Below, piece after piece: positions 35,936 to 47,529 of a stretch of 64,000 bases of DNA. Source of the DNA: Vespula vulgaris (lineage: Eukaryota; Arthropoda; Insecta; Hymenoptera; Vespidae); contig NC_066587.1 in assembly GCF_905475345.1 (NCBI RefSeq), forward strand, positions 3,812,070 to 3,876,069, written 5' to 3'. The notes beneath the pieces were generated by a model. That model was given only the letters and a program-made list of their open reading frames with translations, made no database searches and had not been told where the DNA came from. Both the position numbers and the translations under genes were made by a program. Positions within the stretch are counted from its first letter, which is position 1. Each line of letters begins with the position of its first letter.

Positions 35936-36783
35936 CGCTCGCGTCTTCGTACTTGCGGACCTTACCTCTAAATTCGTCTTTGAAATCCTTCAGAATGATC
36001 GATATTATCGTCGTCATTATATTTTCGATTATATAACGAATATTTGGATATTAATTAATTTCATTTCCCGTTATGATTTTAGTAAATTTTCTTTCTGTTC
36101 GCGCGTCGTACTTTTATAAATGAACTTTTCGAAAGATTATCTACTGTAATCGCATTATTGGAAAATACAACAACAATGAAGTTTTTAAAAGAGTCTTGCA
36201 ATAGAGAAAGAAGGAAAGAGAGAGAGAGGAAGAGAGAGAGTCATCTGTGGGGTTTTATTTTAAGATACTTGAAAAGATCTCAACTATTGAGAGAGAGAGA
36301 GAGAGAGAGATGGTTACGTCTGGGTTAAAGTATTATAGAAGATTACACTAGGTGATGAACTTAGCTGAACTTTGGTATACTTTCTTGTCGATAATTTCCA
36401 CGAAAAAGAATTCCTCGCGAGAGAAAGAGACAGGGAAAAAGAGAGAGAAAGAGAGAGTTTTCCGAAACTAGGACAATGCGGAAAAGTTCGAAGCAATTAC
36501 GACACGCGTACGAACGATCGAAAAAGAAAGAATAAAAGACAGAGAGATAGAGAAGGATCAAAAAGAGAATACGTAGACGCATATCTGTATACGCGAAAAG
36601 CATGTGTATCCACGATGTGAAGCTGTTACGTTTCTGACGTTAGGTATGATTAAAGTCTCGTGAGTCATGCCGGCAGGATGATGTAGCTTGATGGTAGAAG
36701 GAAGGAGAAAAGGGATAGCAAAGAGAACTCGAATACCAACAGAGTTCGGAGGTCGATGAAAAAGACAGAGAAAAAGAGAGAGA

Positions 36784-36818
36784 GAGAAAGAAAGAAAGAA
36801 AGAAAGAAAGAGAGAAAG
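36784..36818. repeat. (GAAA)n tetranucleotide repeat
   Basis: About eight GAAA units inside a longer GA-rich purine tract (36760-36820). Confidence 0.95.
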
Positions 36819-36894
36819 CGATAAAGATATTGGGATGCAACGAGATGAAGATACGTACCGTGATACAAAGAGGAAAAGAGAAAGAGAATCTTAC

Positions 36895-37101
36895 CGACAG
36901 CCATTCTAACTGGGAAAGCTCGAGGTCACGAGGGAAATATGCCGCTCGATCTCGAGAATCGATGTGAGCCGTATCATGATGTAGCCAACGGGGATCGATT
37001 TTTCGTTTCCGGAAGAAATCTTGAAACTGCTTGTAAGGAGGGGTAAGAGGGATCATCTCATCCACACACGCTTTCTGATTGGATGATTTTTCGTGGGACA
37101 C
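36895..37101 (-). other. Candidate coding exon on the minus strand, unrecognised
   Basis: Sixty-nine open codons end exactly at a phase-0 donor (GGCTGTCG/GTAAGATT, GT at 36894-36893). The peptide has ordinary composition (for example IPLTPPYKQFQDFFRKRK, DPRWLHHDTAHIDSR) and the segment is GC-richer than the purine tracts around it. The frame stays open upstream through the CT side of a GA repeat. There is no ATG near its start, only GTG, and the nearest acceptor (GGAAAG/G at about 37103) lacks a good pyrimidine stretch close by. No family is recognised. Confidence 0.18.
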
Positions 37102-37314
37102 CCTTTCCGGTTGTTTAAAGAATGGGACACAGGCAGAATGAGAGAGAGAGAGAGAGAGAAAGAGGAAGAAGCAAGCAGATAAGCGAGTACAAGCCGAAGA
37201 GAAATAGCGATGAGTTAGATTTAGATCTGTGATCGAACAAAGGATACCCCGTTGATTTCATCTAGACGTGTCTACTACGACGAGACGACGACGATACTTG
37301 CCAAATTTCAAGCG

Positions 37315-37353
37315 AAGTGGCCGTAACGAACGCGTCGTTACGAGTGGCCATTT
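37315..37353. other. Long imperfect hairpin
   Basis: Arms AAGTGGCCGTAACGA and TCGTTACG...GGCCATTT pair over 15 positions (one G-U) with a 5-nt loop ACGCG and a 4-nt bulge (37343-37346). It lies in a CpG-rich patch. Could be a DNA cruciform, a regulatory dyad or an RNA fold. It is shorter than a microRNA precursor. Confidence 0.55.
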
Positions 37354-37564
37354 GTTGAAGCACATTACTAGAAAATGTTATGGTTGCGTATTCCTTTTGG
37401 GGGCTCTTTAACTTCTCGCTTGAGTAACATCGCTATTCTTGTAGATGGTGAATATCGAGATTGTCCGATTTAACAGGATGAAATCGTTTTTGGATAAATC
37501 GTTGTATGTAAGATATATATAAAAGATTTTTTATCAGGACAAATCGGACATTGAAAAATAAATC

Positions 37565-37566
<2 letters not shown>

Positions 37567-37606
<40 letters not shown>
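37567..37606. repeat. (AT)n microsatellite
   Basis: About 20 AT units followed by three GTAT units. Confidence 0.97.
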
Positions 37607-37618
<12 letters not shown>

Positions 37619-38063
37619 ATAAAGCACGTTCAACAAAAAATTTATTCTACATGAAATATATAAATTGTAGTTATTGATTTTCAATTCTATAATGTACTAT
37701 CATAAAGTAACTACTATTAACTTGTAGAATATCTCGAAGAGGAAAACGTTATCTCTATTCGAACGATCCTGAACATTATCGGAACTGTAGGAATTTTTAT
37801 CCTCCTTACACGTCGACTTGGCACGAACTACCAATACGTTATCATATGTTGCCAAGTTTGACCTCGAACGAAGTGGCTATTACGACGTCTACGATCGTCC
37901 ATTAAAGTCCGCATCCAACATTGATGACACTTTAATACGCGATTCCACGCTATGGCTTTTCTATTTGCTAATCTATCAGCTTCTTTGGCAGCTTTTATCG
38001 TCGAACTAATAAGAAGAACCATGCGACTCGATACAAACATTCTTTTAAAATTACATTGTTAAG

Positions 38064-38137
38064 ATATACTGTAAAATAAGTTGATTTAAGTATACTTTAA
38101 AATTAAGTTAAAATATACTGTAAAATAAGTTAATTTA
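38064..38137. repeat. Diverged tandem repeat, about 24-bp unit
   Basis: TATACTGTAAAATAAGTT recurs at period 49 (near 38065 and 38114), with a diverged middle copy TATACTTTAAAATTAAGTT at about 38091. Confidence 0.75.
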
Positions 38138-38671
38138 GGATTCATATTTAAAACGTGAAAATAGTTGATATTCAGTTTGCAAATTGTTCAAAGCTTCTTT
38201 CACCTAGGAACTTTTTAATTGATAATAAAAAACACAAAGATAAATAAATAAAAGCGACGTTTTTAAAGTTCAAATTTTCAAACAGTATAAAATTTTTATC
38301 TTCACTTTTTTAAAGAATCTAATTAAAATCTCATAAGCCATTAGCCGTATCATAGTACGTTAATCATTGAAAAAAGATGATAACAATAGATCATTGCTTG
38401 TAAAATGCAAAATTCCCTTTGAGTGAGAAGCGAGAGTAATATTCAGAAGGGCCGTTATTGTCGTTAACATTATTATCCGTCTGAATTACGTAGAGACAAT
38501 GCGAACAGTTAAGGTCCAATGACCACTTTCGAGTAGCGGATTCTGTTCGTTCGTGACCAACTCTAACTCTAACACCCTTTTGGCTTTACCAACCCCTCGG
38601 AACGCTTTCGCATCAGAATCGACGGAACCACCCTTGTCCCAACTAGACTGTAGAAAGAGGAAGATAGAGAT

Positions 38672-38715
38672 AGAGACAAAGATAGATAGAGAGAGAGAGA
38701 GAGAAGTAGAGAGAG

Positions 38716-38756
<41 letters not shown>
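38672..38756. repeat. Interrupted (GA)n/(GATA)n tract
   Basis: GATAGAGATAGAGAC-type sequence followed by about 15 pure GA units. The minus-strand SLSL ORFs here are artefacts. Confidence 0.95.
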
Positions 38757-38759
<3 letters not shown>

Positions 38760-39620
38760 CAGGGGACGTATAACGCGATAATCGCATCATAGCAAACACA
38801 ATGTAGGATTAGTTGCCGGCTCTTGCGCTGTGGGACTGGTTTATTCGAAGCAACTGCACGAACAAATTGACGCGTGATCGTCGCATTGTGTCCGCAACGC
38901 GTTTCCATGTAAGCGTATATCGTACAGAATAGACGAAGTGAATCCGCACCTTGGATAGATTAATCGTTCCAATCGAACTAGATTTGTAAGAAACTTCCTA
39001 CGGATTACTATCAGACTTTTCGGCGTTCCTTTCAAGTTAAGATTACAGGTGCTGTCATTTCGTTCTCGAACCGATTATATTATAATGTAACTTTCGAAAT
39101 TTTCAAAAATATTTGAAAATTCATATCCGATAATAAAGCCATTGTATACGTACTCGAAATGAAATCGATTAACATTCATATTACGAATTGACGTATATTT
39201 GTTGTTAATGTTTTCACATGAAATGTATCTACGAGTGTTGTTCGATCGAAGATTTTCAACGAGTTATTTTAGCAAACTAATTGGGAATGCTCGCAAAACG
39301 TGTCAAGTATTTTATCGCTGAGAATCTCTATCTATTGGGCATGCGGTTTTATTTTAATTAAAACTTCCCGATTGCTCCCGAGTTATACATTGGTAAAAAT
39401 GCGTTAAAAATAAAGGAAGAAAGAGTTTATATGGTACGGTGTATGGTGCGATACGGTGTAAAGCAATAACATATAACAACAGCTGACAGGATATTTTCAT
39501 TCGTTCCATCTGCATTGTTTGCTTCGTGGACGAAGCGGATACGGGTCGACGACGTCGAGATATCGACGTTTCCGAGGTTTCTGTGTTAGCAGAAGAGAAA
39601 AGCACGAGGCAGACGAATCG

Positions 39621-39645
39621 AGACGAGACGAGACGAGACGAGACG
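39621..39645. repeat. (AGACG)n pentanucleotide repeat
   Basis: Five perfect AGACG units. Confidence 0.92.
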
Positions 39646-40326
39646 CGCCAGCTGTGGCCCTATCCACGCGGATAAACCATCTCCGAGCTAAATACGAGTC
39701 TGCCGGCTACGAACTTTTGCCATTTCGTCGATCCTTCCCAGGATTTAATAAAAGCGTATAGATGTTCCCGCAGGATGCTGCACCAACTAACGTTAAGAAA
39801 CGTCTTTCGTGAGATATCGATATCTTTTCGCCAATGCTCCTTATCTTATCCATCATATTAATGATCATAATAATTCTAATATATCAATTTTCAATCATTC
39901 CTCTTTTAGAGTGTCTACAAATTTTTCCCCCGATCATTTTGACAAATTTTATCAATCACGTCTCTCACTTACATTACTTTTTCTTCCATCATCCCAACGA
40001 AAGAATTTATTGAAAAGCTTTAAACGAATTCAATACGAATATTCGATGAAAATCTCGCAAACCCGGACGTTTGATATGCATGAGTAAAAGCGTATTTCAT
40101 CGATAATCGTTAGACGACTGAAAATATTTAAAATATATGATATTCGTTAATTAATATTTTACTAGCGTTATTACGTTTTATTATCGGATAATGATTAATT
40201 ACGTCCCATCGCGATCCATCGAGGTGTTTGTTCCAATTTTTAACTGCCTTTCAAAAGAAAAAAAAGCAAAAAAAAAAAACAATTTTATCTTTAATGCGAT
40301 TGACTTTTTAATTCGGCTTTCAAAGC

Positions 40327-40692
40327 TTATTTTACTTTCGGAACTCGATTGAATGAGAAAATAACGATTTTATATGTGAAATATTCCAGCGACAATTCTC
40401 CCTCCTTTAATTTACTGAAATAGCGTAACCTCCTTATAGGACTTTTCAAGTTAACGAGAAAGAACGTATACAAGCAGCATTTTTTCATTCCTTCACTTTC
40501 CGATTTTTTCAGTTCATACCCTGGCGTCTTTTCATCAAGCAATGTAACATCAAAGACGCTTTGTAAATTTTTAGGTGCATCCTCCTTTTCAAACACTTTT
40601 ACTCTGTTTCTGTTTAATGAATTATTCACGTGGAAACGCAATATGGCGATCCACAAACAATAATCTTTTCTAACTGCATAGAGATCACATCT
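40327..40692 (-). other. About 121-codon open frame without early ATG, unrecognised
   Basis: Between stops on the minus strand, about 121 codons of non-repetitive sequence, for example EKEDAPKNLQSVFDVTLLDE, KTPGYELKKSESEGMKKCC and SKLKEGELSLEYFTYK. There is no low complexity and no obvious shadow of a plus-strand frame. The only upstream splice-like signal is CTCTATGCAG near 40672-40681. No ATG occurs near the N-terminus, so it would have to be an exon or a decayed fragment. No domain is recognised. An open frame of this size is not impossible by chance over six frames of 64 kb. Confidence 0.15.
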
Positions 40693-41120
40693 CTACATAT
40701 TAAATGTAATAAAATATATTTGTTTAAACTAATTGTGTTCTATGGGTCCTAGTTGCTAAGGAATTTTCTGCGATATCCTTCCTTTAAGATCTACTTCGAC
40801 ATCGAAATAAGATCGTATGGAAGGATTCAAGTAGATTTGGAATTCTCGAAGAAATTCCACTCAATTTCCATCTCGGTTTCGCACCAATTTCACGAATCAA
40901 GAAATCGTTTAATTTTACTTCCTTCGACAAAAATAGGAATTGTATTATTCAAGGGCGTTATTTCAAATCCGTAAATTTGTAGTCGGCCATCGCATAAATT
41001 TTTAATTTTGTTTCGACAAATAACATTACTTTATTAATTTTAATTCGTCACTTTAATAAGTACTTGAATGAAATAATTGACATTGCAAATTATTTACAAT
41101 ATATCCAATTCATCTAACAT

Positions 41121-41128
<8 letters not shown>

Positions 41129-41168
<40 letters not shown>
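41129..41168. repeat. (AT)n microsatellite
   Basis: About 20 AT units preceded by ATACATAC. Confidence 0.97.
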
Positions 41169-41169
<1 letters not shown>

Positions 41170-41172
<3 letters not shown>

Positions 41173-44000
41173 TCCCTGGTTGATATCATGAATGTAAGTA
41201 TATCACGAGCAAACACGATGACTTTGTAGAACAACTTCCAAAAGCAAAGTTTAAAGTGGATGCACACGTTATAAGTCGCGATTTCGATGGTTATCTCTTG
41301 TGTAAGCACATCATCTCTTGGGCTTATCCAAGTGAATTTCGATTCTATGAAATTCGGAGAGAACTTAGCATTTTGCGGGTTATAAGCGTTCTCTTCGCAA
41401 ATTCGAAATTCGGCGATACCGTTGTTTTAACTATGACATTAACGTTAGAATAGAGAATACGACGATAGTTTTAAATTTACGTTATAAAAACGATCGTTAA
41501 GTATTATTTAAAGAGAAAACAGAATTTATTGATTTTTACATATTTTCAAGTTCTTATAATCGCTTAGACAGACCCTGCATAAGCTCAAAGGTAATCATTT
41601 CTGAAAGTAGTCAGATACACATATACAAAATTGTAGCTTACTAATGCTGAATAATTTCACATGCCTGAGCGTAGGAGAGAATAGGAAAGTTACAAATTCG
41701 TGAGGCAGGAGTACACCTGACCAACGAACGTTCTTGCATTTCCTCACGATTGCGGTCTGCCATAGGGTCATTTTGCACGTCGGTCGGTAATATACGTGAT
41801 AGGTAATATTTGTCCGTGGTTTCAAGGGCCAACGACTCAACAGCTACTACAGTTCCTTACAAAATAATATTGTTCCTTTTTTTATTTTATTTTACCATTT
41901 TCGATCATCACACGCATGCATTTACGTCTCATGCAAATTATTTTTCTTCTCTTCCTCAATCAGGTTTAACCATTAAAATATCTTTATGTCTTTCTGTCAT
42001 ATAAATTATAACTTAAACGGTAGCTCCATCGTAATTCATTATCGCTCATCGTATCGTTTATCGATGTACGTGATATTTCGTTAATGAGTATGTCATCGTC
42101 GGCGATGACACACAATGTGTTTTTAAGTTAATAACCAAAATGTCGAATATGTTTTATTTTCATTTTACTACATTCGAATTCATTCGACGTTTTAAAACCT
42201 ACTATTCTCTCTGCTGGATTTGAAATTTGTTGCTTTTCCTTTCTCTCTCTCTCTCTCTCTCTTTTTTCCAGTTCTTTTTTTTTTGTGGTAAATGTCACTC
42301 ATCCACGTTTCCGAGTAAAAAAAAAGCGTGATGTAAAAAACGAGGCGAATCCATTTTGGACAAAACACACGTCGGGAAAGGTTTTACTTCTACGGTATGT
42401 GCTTCTCTCGACGAGCTTCACTTCTCTTCCTCCGCTTCTCTTTCTCTCTCTCTCTCTCTCTTCTATTCTCCTTCCCTCTGGTCGGGTGAAAGAGCTTCTT
42501 TGACCGTTCTGGCCGCCTTTGTTTCAGAATGGAGTGTGTGCTTGCTTGCACATAGCTGTAGATATACAAGAAAGAACTAGAATGTTCATCAAGGCGGCAG
42601 CGCTTTCTTTGTCTATCATTTTCTACAATTCATACGAGTAGAAAATCTATCGCGATTTACTCGCTTAATGATTACATTACTCTCCATATTAAATTCCGAA
42701 TAAAAAATCGCCTCACTCGGAGAACAGGTAGGTTTAATTAAAATTCATTTGGTCGATTCCACGAGAATTCCGAGATCCATGAAATTTTTAAGAACCTTGA
42801 AAAATCATTCAGCGAAGCTCAACTAAAGTGAAAATATACTTATCAACGTTTGCAAATAAAAATTTTCTCTTTCGTCCATTTAGCATCAAAAGGGTAATTG
42901 AAGTGACGTTCATTATGAAATCGGTACTTACATACATGAATACATGTACGTTTATTACGTAATAAATGTATAGAAATTATATTTAAGCGACAATTCAATT
43001 ATGTATCCAATCGTACCGCGATAATATCAAAATTAAATGAAATATTTCTGTATTATTAATCTCTTCGCTTCCTGATTTTACGCATATTAATTAACTTCAA
43101 CTTCTATTGTTGTCATAGGATTATACGGTTAGATAATTTGAATTTCAAATGTATTTCTCCCGCTTAGACCAGTCAGTTTAGCAGATTTTCAACTACAACA
43201 ATGTAACATTGACAATAACGTAATATCAATTACTCTTGCGAATTTCCTCTTTTTCATAACTTCGATATTTCCACGTCATATGATAATTGTTAATGATCGT
43301 GATCGTTCTCCTACTTACCGAAATAAATAATTTAACGCGACCGACATTCTTTTTCAATTAGTTTTCCCTTCGATTTCATTCTCAATTGAGAATTCATTCT
43401 AACCTCCTTTCGATCTTCACTCTCTTCGTCTTTCTCACCCTCATTTTTTCTTAAGTATCTAATATTTATTAGTAACGTGTTCTACATTAATGACTAAATT
43501 AAATCCGATATTCTTATCTCGTTTGCCCTCTTTTTTCTTTTCTTTTTTTTGTTTTCTTTTGTTTAAATCTTTAATCGGACAACGTCAGTATTTATTCTCG
43601 ACAACGGATACGATATTCAAGAAGAAAGTTTAATTTTCTATCGAATCTTAATAAGAATTGATAAAAGTGTCAAGAAGGAAAACGAAGATAGAGGAAATCG
43701 TTTGGAAATAAATTATTGGAAAAAGTTAAGTTCTAAATTAAGTCGTTCAAAGGATTACTTAAGTCAAGAGAAAATGTATCGACATTTTCTTCCTTTTTAA
43801 TGTGATATCTGGGCAATACTGCTGATAGCGTAAATCACGAGTTCTTAAAGAGAAACTTAAGAAGTGGAAGAAGAAGTGGACGAGGATGAAGGTTAAAGGG
43901 GAGAGGTAAAGATTTCGTGGGAACGATGCACCCGGCTTAGTCGAAACAAAGCCGCAAACCTCGGCGACCACGAAATATTACACCGCGCATGGTATCTAGA
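41170..44000. other. Non-genic stretch
   Basis: AT-rich, with (CT)n plus TTTTTTCCAG at 42243-42271 (a strong acceptor-like sequence with nothing coding behind it), TC-rich DNA at 42436-42475, and a perfect TTTATTACGTAATAAA palindrome. No supported gene. Confidence 0.65.
42951..42966. promoter_or_regulatory. 16-bp palindrome with a PAR-bZIP core
   Basis: TTTATTACGTAATAAA is a perfect palindrome containing ATTACGTAAT, the core bound by PAR/E4BP4-type bZIP factors (Vrille and Pdp1 in insects). Function is inferred. Confidence 0.3.
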
Positions 44001-44009
44001 CGAACAAAT

Positions 44010-44059
<50 letters not shown>

Positions 44060-44088
44060 GAAGGAAGGAAGGAAGGATGAAAGAAAGA
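44010..44088. repeat. (GAAA)n-(GGAA)n tetranucleotide repeat
   Basis: About 12 GAAA units, then four or five GGAA units, then GAAA again. One of the longest tetranucleotide arrays in the window. Confidence 0.97.
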
Positions 44089-44445
44089 AAGAGATAGCGC
44101 GATTATGTATACCTCGCTTGTAAGAAGAAAAAAGTAAAAAGAAAAAAGAAAAATAAAAGCGAGAAGTTTAAGTTTGCGATTAAAAATCCGTCGACTAATT
44201 TAAATCAGCTTATCGCAATTATAATAATTATCGTTAATTATTATATTTTCGTGTTTTCCGTTTCAAAATTCATGTCATTGTTGAACTTCATTTATCAAAC
44301 TATTAATTTTCTTCTTTTTGGCGAAATACTTGTAGAATCGACGTAAAGTTTAACGAGCGAGCGAAAGAGTCTCCAAAAAGGCGTGAAATTCGTGACATTA
44401 TACGAAATAGCATGACGAAGGTGTAACTTCGTTAGAGGGTCTTCT

Positions 44446-44666
44446 TTGTCTCACGAGCGACAATGGCAGGACGACGATGACTCTTCTCAAGTGTTCCGGC
44501 CTACTCCGCCATTGTGCATCGTGTATTCATTTTCAACGTCTGCAACTGCAGCCGAGGAAATTATTGAAATTGAAATGCCCTCCTTAGCCCTCGTCGTCGC
44601 GCCGACACAATGGGATTTGGCTCGCGTCTTCTCTCACAGAAACGTCGAAAACGAACGAGACATCGG

Positions 44667-44670
<4 letters not shown>
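44446..44670 (+). other. Open frame of ordinary composition ending in a TC repeat
   Basis: Seventy-five open codons before the (TC)n tract read, for example, RQWQDDDDSSQVFRPTPP, SATAAEEIIEIEMPSLALVV and APTQWDLARVFSHRN. The frame is closed 11 codons upstream by TGA and has no early ATG. There is no convincing acceptor, and no donor before the repeat turns it into SLSLSL. The segment is GC-richer than its flanks. It could be an exon fragment, but splice evidence is missing. Confidence 0.13.

Positions 44671-44712
<42 letters not shown>
44671..44712. repeat. (TC)n microsatellite
   Basis: About 21 TC units. Confidence 0.97.
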
Positions 44713-44715
<3 letters not shown>

Positions 44716-44719
44716 TTAA

Positions 44720-45235
44720 ATAGAAAATTAAATTTATTATAGTAGACGATTAATTTTACTCCCGTTTTCGGTGTCAAGTATTAACGTAAAAAATAAAAAA
44801 TCGTCGTACGTGATTATAGATATAAAGATCGAAGGTAATGTGAAATATAAAATTATATCCAATAAGATCAGATCAGAGTGTCTTAACGACAGGCGTTTAT
44901 GGAAATTTGAAAAATAGAGGGAGGGTCAATATAATTACGTCAACGTGCAGGTGCAACGGTGAATGACTCTCATTCGTTCTTTTTCTTTTCTTTTCTTTTC
45001 TCATCTACTTCTTTCGCGCTCGTCGATAAAGGGTAGTTTTTTTTTTTTACGAGCCATCTTACCCATAAAAGAGACACGTTCATTCACTCGACCGGCACGA
45101 AATCTCTTTTACGCCTCGCTTAATTTTAGTACCCGTACGTATCGACGCGACTGTTCATTTTAACGCCACGTCTGCGTTCGTCCTGCTGAAGATAAAATCA
45201 TAACCCATAAACCGCACCTCTCTTTTTTTCCCTCT
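44720..45235. other. Non-genic AT-rich stretch with pyrimidine tract
   Basis: Holds (TTTTC)n-type sequence near 44985-45005 and a T run near 45040. Nothing else notable. Confidence 0.7.
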
Positions 45236-45238
45236 CTT

Positions 45239-45242
<4 letters not shown>

Positions 45243-45314
<72 letters not shown>
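45243..45314. repeat. (TC)36 microsatellite
   Basis: Seventy-two uninterrupted bases of TC, the longest perfect dinucleotide array in the window. The minus-strand RERERE ORF is an artefact. Confidence 0.98.
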
Positions 45315-45318
<4 letters not shown>

Positions 45319-45319
45319 A

Positions 45320-47520
45320 CATGCGTGCCAAAACTCGAAGCGATCGCGAGAAACATTTTCGACGCATCGTAATTTCTTTTTCCTCGAAGCATTAACGATA
45401 AGCGAATCATGAATGCATTTAACGATTAAGAAACGAGCAGACCAGCTTCATGAGCGTCAGCAAAAAGTGTCTCGTCCGTGTCTCCCTTAGGATCATGTTT
45501 TAAATAATTTATTACGGATTCACATTTTATAATTCGGATGGCTCCTAATATAAATCAATTATTACAGCTATTAAGGTTATTACGTAAGTTCTACTTCCCT
45601 CGGGAGATTACTTGATTTAACGAAGAATATATGTTACTAATGGATTCGCATTTACGATATATCATTATCGAGAATTTTTTCGGAACACTTTTTTTAATTA
45701 CAAGTTCATTTATTAAACGTCATATTTGTGAGAACGCAGAGAGAAATAACACTTCGAGAGATTTTAATTTTTGATAGGATAAAAGTAAAAAAAGCGAGGC
45801 GTATTTAACCCTTCGATGATTTTTCTTCAAAACAAAAAGAGGGTGTTACGAGTAAGGGAGAACTAATCGAAAATACGCCAACTATTTTTTGGTCAAATCT
45901 CATCGGTATCGTAATTCCGTTTCGACAGATTGCCGATAAGCAAGTGACAGTGTACGAGAAGATCGATAAATTACATCACTAAATTTCACCGAGAAAACTC
46001 TCGCATCGATGAGTCAACGCGCTGACAATACCATCAGATATTCTCTCAAAAGCAGCAATTCTAGTGATCGAGTTCGTTGCTCCATTTACCATGCCCTGTC
46101 ATACTAACGCGTGTTTATTTCTCTATTCTTGTGCAAGATCGATCGGAGTTAAATATACTCACGTATTTATTAATAAATACGATTAAACGAATTCTTAGAC
46201 TACGATATTTTAGATCGATATATAAAAGAGGAATAATCGAACGTAATACTCTTTAAAGAATCTTAACATCGATAAAAATATCTTATTTCTCATTGGTCCA
46301 TTGCGAATCGATCATCTTAAACGCAATATCCAAACCTGAACGGCTCTTTTCGAATGGAGCTTATCGTCGAAGAGAAACGAACGGAATTCATGCTGGGAAT
46401 TGAGCAATAATGAACGAATGAGCGAACGAAGAAATGAACGGCGGTCGATGAGCCTTCGTAAATGTTCTACGAGAAGGATGATTCAGCGATAATCCGAATA
46501 TTACGCTTCTCGATCTTCGACGCGATAGCATCCGCAAGGTTCATCGGACAAACTGCTTAACCAAAGTGGCTCAATCAGCGATTAATTAGTGCAAGCCAAT
46601 GAGAATGGAATTGGCATTCCTATTATCGAATTTTACGACTCTATTACCCTCGAATCTATTATATAAGAGTGTTACTCGTTTCACTTACATCTACTTCGAT
46701 ATTATTTTCTACCGATACGTAATGTTGATATTTAGTAAACGGAACATTATGGTATCAGTTATGTTAGTTCGCTAAAACAGCAGAAACTAATTAGAAGTCG
46801 GAGTCCTACAGAGGGATGTCGAACGAGAAGTCATAGACCTGTTCCCTTAAATGATCGATCGATAGTTTGATCTTGTCAGTTTCGTGTTATCCGTTGATAC
46901 GTTCTAAGAGCAAGATGTCAAAAGCGTGATTGTAGTGATCCATAGGAATGGCTTATTAGCCTTAAGGTACATATGCTCGAAGACGATTGGCTTAACGAAT
47001 AATTAACATCTACTCGGACCTAATACGGAATCAAGCATGAACTATGAATTGAGCGTAATTGCTTCAGCGTGAAATTAATGCGTTTTTCTTGGTGCAATCT
47101 TATAAGGTGTATTCTTAAACTATTAGCTGCTGTGATTTCGATCGATTATCGTAATTCATGTATTTTGCAAAAAGTTCCTGATATGGTAGTTTCTACGTGA
47201 AGTAAAAAAAAAAAATACTTTCTTATTGATGAGTCAAATGCAACGTGACAGTTCGCATTATGAACATAAGGGAAAACAGAGAATCATTTCTTTATTATGA
47301 TAGTCTATTACACGACAACCGGTTCCTCAACATAATTTATGTCGACGTGCTCGTACCATCTAAACGCTAAATCAAAGTGCTTCTGCGGTTAATTAAAGCT
47401 CCAATAGTAATAAACACGGACTTAGAGAGAAAGTACTACACGTAGATACGTAGATGTATTCGATCAAAGATTATTGAGTAGATTAGACGTTATCATTAAA
47501 TGGCTTTTATTGATTCCTAT
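45320..47520. other. Microsatellite-free, evenly mixed non-genic stretch
   Basis: From about 45700 to 47520 there is no dinucleotide array and no ORF of even 60 codons was found. It holds a GCCAAT-N9-ATTGGC inverted repeat (46595-46615) and a TATATAAG word (46660-46667). The even texture contrasts with the rest of the window and could reflect constraint on noncoding sequence, but this is inference. Confidence 0.5.
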
Positions 47521-47529
47521 TACTCTTTA

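Larger units (their letters stand above)
36000..37310. other. Purine-rich non-genic stretch
   Basis: GA tracts at 36205-36240 and 36289-36310, interrupted GA/GAAA at 36420-36455, (GAAA)n at 36784-36818 and (GA)n at 37139-37160. The zone at 36895-37101 is treated separately. Confidence 0.65.
37360..41120. other. Non-genic stretch
   Basis: Includes an (AT)n tract, a diverged tandem repeat (38064-38137), a long interrupted GA tract (38672-38756) and five AGACG units (39621-39645). AT-rich elsewhere. Apart from a minus-strand ORF at 40327-40692, no coding evidence. Confidence 0.6.
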
